From: Victivallales bacterium
GTDB taxonomy: Bacteria > Verrucomicrobiota > Lentisphaeria > Oligosphaerales > Oligosphaeraceae
DNA length: 8,478 nucleotides
Direction of reading: 5' to 3'
NCBI GenBank assembly: GCA_017963875.1
Contig: JAGCTA010000418.1
Coordinates: forward strand, 1 to 8,478
The stretch's first letter is position 1; each line of letters opens with the position of its first letter. Positions 7,005-8,478 of this stretch are shown here, piece by piece. A program made the position numbers and the translations under genes. The notes beneath the pieces were generated by a model. It had not been told where the DNA came from, ran no database searches, and was given only the letters and a program-made list of their open reading frames with translations.

Positions 7005-8291
7005 CTACGGTTTCATTGCGGAAATCGGCACCACATGGACTCCATCATCCCTCGTATAACCCACATTGCCTCCTGTAATAACCATCAGCAAATCTGGCTC
7101 ACGCAACGGGCATTGCTTTTCAGTCTCATTATATTTTCTAATCAGTTGCCTGATTTCCAACAAATGACTCGCTCCCTTCTCTATTTCAGACGAACCGAGT
7201 TTGATTTCAATCAGTGCATAACGCCCATCTTGAAGATGTAGCACGGCATCCGCCTCCAAGCCATATCTGTCGCGGTAATAGGAAAGTTTTCCCCCCATTG
7301 CCATGGAATATGCCTTTAAATCCCGTACAACAAGATTCTCAAAAACAAATCCAAAGGTTTTAAAATCCTTCAGGAAATAATCTGGCTTGACTCCCAAGGC
7401 AGCAACAGCGATTGAAGGATCGCAAAAGCCACGCTTTGGCATGGCACGCATATCTGATGAACTTCTTATGGCTGGACACCAGGCAGTTACATCTGAAATC
7501 ACAAAAAGCCTGCGCAATGCTTCCAAATACGAATCAACCGTCGGCATCGAAACGTCTCTTACTGACAAAACATCCTTTCTGATACTCGTCTTAGTCGCTA
7601 TAGTGGATATATTCCTGGCGTATGACTTCAAAAGCGACATCGTCAAAAGGGGATCCCGCTGAACATTGTCAATTCTTGATATGTCAACCTCCGCAATGTT
7701 TCTCACATAGTCCTCGGCTACAAATAGTTTTGCCTCATCTCCCCGAACAATTACAGACGAAGGCCACCCGCCACGGCTTGCGGCAAAGATCAATTCCCCA
7801 ATAGACAGTCTTCCCATGGCACCGTCAACCGCCTCTGATGGATGCTGAAACATTTGGGACAAGGAAACTTGCCCTGTGGATTCATCCGATTCATACAAGG
7901 ACATGGTCCCCATTTCCAAACGTGAGATACGTCCTGTGCCAGTATGCTTCACCATAATGTCATCCACAACGACTGAGCCTGTAAGTATAAATTGTCCTAT
8001 TGTCTGACTCCTATCCACATATACCCTTACTGCATCCCATAACACAGGCGCAAGTTGCCACTCGTCTATCAGACGTGGCTTGTCCCCCTCCAAGAGCAAC
8101 GACGGCTTCGTCTCTGCCAATTTCAAATATCCCGTCTGTAAATCAGGATCCTGCATCTCCAATACGCTTTTTGCACGCTGCTTTCCGCTGGTGGTTTTTC
8201 CACACCATTTTGGACCGACAATTATTATCGCTCCAATCGCTTGTAGCCGTTTCTCCAATTCATTATCAACGATTCGATGCAAATACTTCAT
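7005..8291 (-). CDS. AAA_14/DUF4143 family ATPase (COG1373-type) with winged-helix-like and PD-(D/E)xK-like parts
   Basis: The family's cellular role is not established. Numbering is from the ATG at 8291, which gives 428 residues. Walker A GPKWCGKTT lies at 26-34, Walker B PRLIDEWQ at 72-79 with Asp76 and Glu77, the sensor-like ILTGS at 102-106 and GRISRLEMG at 120-128. Residues about 235-265 (SIRKDVLSVR then MPTVDSYLEAL) look like the winged helix of this family. The C-terminal part has GLEADAVLH, then ALIEIKLG, giving Asp348, Glu362 and Lys364 in a D-x(13)-E-x-K nuclease pattern. I chose 8291 because family members start at MKY(L/I)xRIVD. An in-frame ATG at 8336 adds 15 residues, and neither start has a good ribosome site. 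Codons look more AT-rich than in the arg genes. It stands alone, convergent to nagB, behind a repeat array. Confidence 0.93.
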   Translation of the reverse strand: MKYLHRIVDNELEKRLQAIGAIIIVGPKWCGKTTSGKQRAKSVLEMQDPDLQTGYLKLAETKPSLLLEGDKPRLIDEWQLAPVLWDAVRVYVDRSQTIGQFILTGSVVVDDIMVKHTGTGRISRLEMGTMSLYESDESTGQVSLSQMFQHPSEAVDGAMGRLSIGELIFAASRGGWPSSVIVRGDEAKLFVAEDYVRNIAEVDISRIDNVQRDPLLTMSLLKSYARNISTIATKTSIRKDVLSVRDVSMPTVDSYLEALRRLFVISDVTAWCPAIRSSSDMRAMPKRGFCDPSIAVAALGVKPDYFLKDFKTFGFVFENLVVRDLKAYSMAMGGKLSYYRDRYGLEADAVLHLQDGRYALIEIKLGSSEIEKGASHLLEIRQLIRKYNETEKQCPLREPDLLMVITGGNVGYTRDDGVHVVPISAMKP

Positions 8292-8339
8292 AATATCAAT
8301 GTTCCATATTGTATCTTCCAATTTGTCTTTCACCATAAG

Positions 8340-8345
8340 ATAATA
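8340..8345 (-). promoter_or_regulatory. Possible -10 element of the ATPase gene
   Basis: TATTAT on the minus strand (5 of 6 to TATAAT) lies inside the most degenerate repeat copy. No good -35 is seen 16-18 nt upstream. If used, transcription would begin near 8333, downstream of the ATG at 8336, which favours the start at 8291. Confidence 0.25.
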
Positions 8346-8478
8346 CTGTTTTATGTTTTCGCAAGTTTTTATTTTGTGTTTTCGCGGTATTTCGTTTTGT
8401 GTTTTCTCGGTATTTTGTTTTGTGTTTTCTCGATATTTTGTTTTGTGTTTTCTCGATATTTTGTTTTGTGTTTTCTCG
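8340..8478. repeat. Tandem array of 23-bp units upstream of the ATPase gene, continuing past the window end
   Basis: Six units lie head to tail without spacers: 8340-8362, 8363-8385, 8386-8408, 8409-8431, 8432-8454 and 8455-8477, with a seventh beginning at 8478. On the plus strand the shared core is TTTTGTGTTTTCTC (unit positions 10-23), preceded by GATATTTTG in the typical copy. The last two complete units are identical. The third and fourth differ from them by one or two bases, the second has CGC instead of CTC at its end, and the first matches well only from unit position 8. On the ATPase-sense strand the units are A-rich with three A4 tracts and no inverted symmetry. The array is much more AT-rich than the rest of the window. 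Confidence 0.95.

Noticed and set aside
8191..8203. GTGG-TTTTT-CCAC hairpin
   Set aside because: It lies within the Walker A coding region of the ATPase gene and is explained by codons. There is no reason for a terminator or site there.
8340..8478. CRISPR array
   Set aside because: The 23-bp units follow each other with no unique spacers, units are too short and T-rich, and no cas gene is seen.

Overview
The window comes from a bacterium with mid-range GC. Most genes have clear AGGA/AAGGA-type ribosome binding sites. It joins a conserved metabolic block to a more AT-rich accessory end. No taxonomic marker is present. The secreted beta-helix protein, type-2 ArgC, E. coli-like NagB and COG1373-type ATPase together would fit a gut-type anaerobe, perhaps of the Lentisphaerota/Kiritimatiellota/Verrucomicrobiota group. 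That is a weak inference.

Layout. Positions 1-3755 hold an arginine biosynthesis cluster on the minus strand, in transcription order argC, argJ, argB, argD. argD is cut by the window start, and its start codon overlaps the argB stop. Upstream on the same strand, 3812-5800 encodes a secreted right-handed parallel beta-helix protein of the pectate-lyase-like fold with an extra C-terminal region. The 56 bp between it and argC contain two abutting palindromes. A 285-bp divergent intergenic region (5801-6085) separates it from nagB (6086-6874, plus strand). This region has a strong sigma70-like promoter and a perfect 17-bp palindrome on the lyase side, and a long imperfect hairpin in the nagB leader. 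nagB ends at a good intrinsic terminator.

Converging on nagB from the right is a lone AAA_14/DUF4143 (COG1373-type) ATPase gene on the minus strand (7005-8291, in-frame extension possible). It has a probable winged helix and a PD-(D/E)xK-like nuclease motif. Directly upstream of it, and running off the window end, is a tandem array of 23-bp units without spacers. The copies are degenerate next to the gene and identical at the far end.

How the genes work together. ArgJ, ArgB, ArgC and ArgD form the acetylated route from glutamate towards N-acetylornithine and ornithine, with ArgJ recycling the acetyl group. NagB feeds glucosamine-6-phosphate into glycolysis with ammonia release. The secreted beta-helix protein probably acts on a polysaccharide, so that part reads as glycan use. 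The ATPase and its repeat array are unrelated to these pathways. They are the likeliest place for an undescribed system, with the repeats as possible binding sites for the ATPase's own DNA-binding domain.
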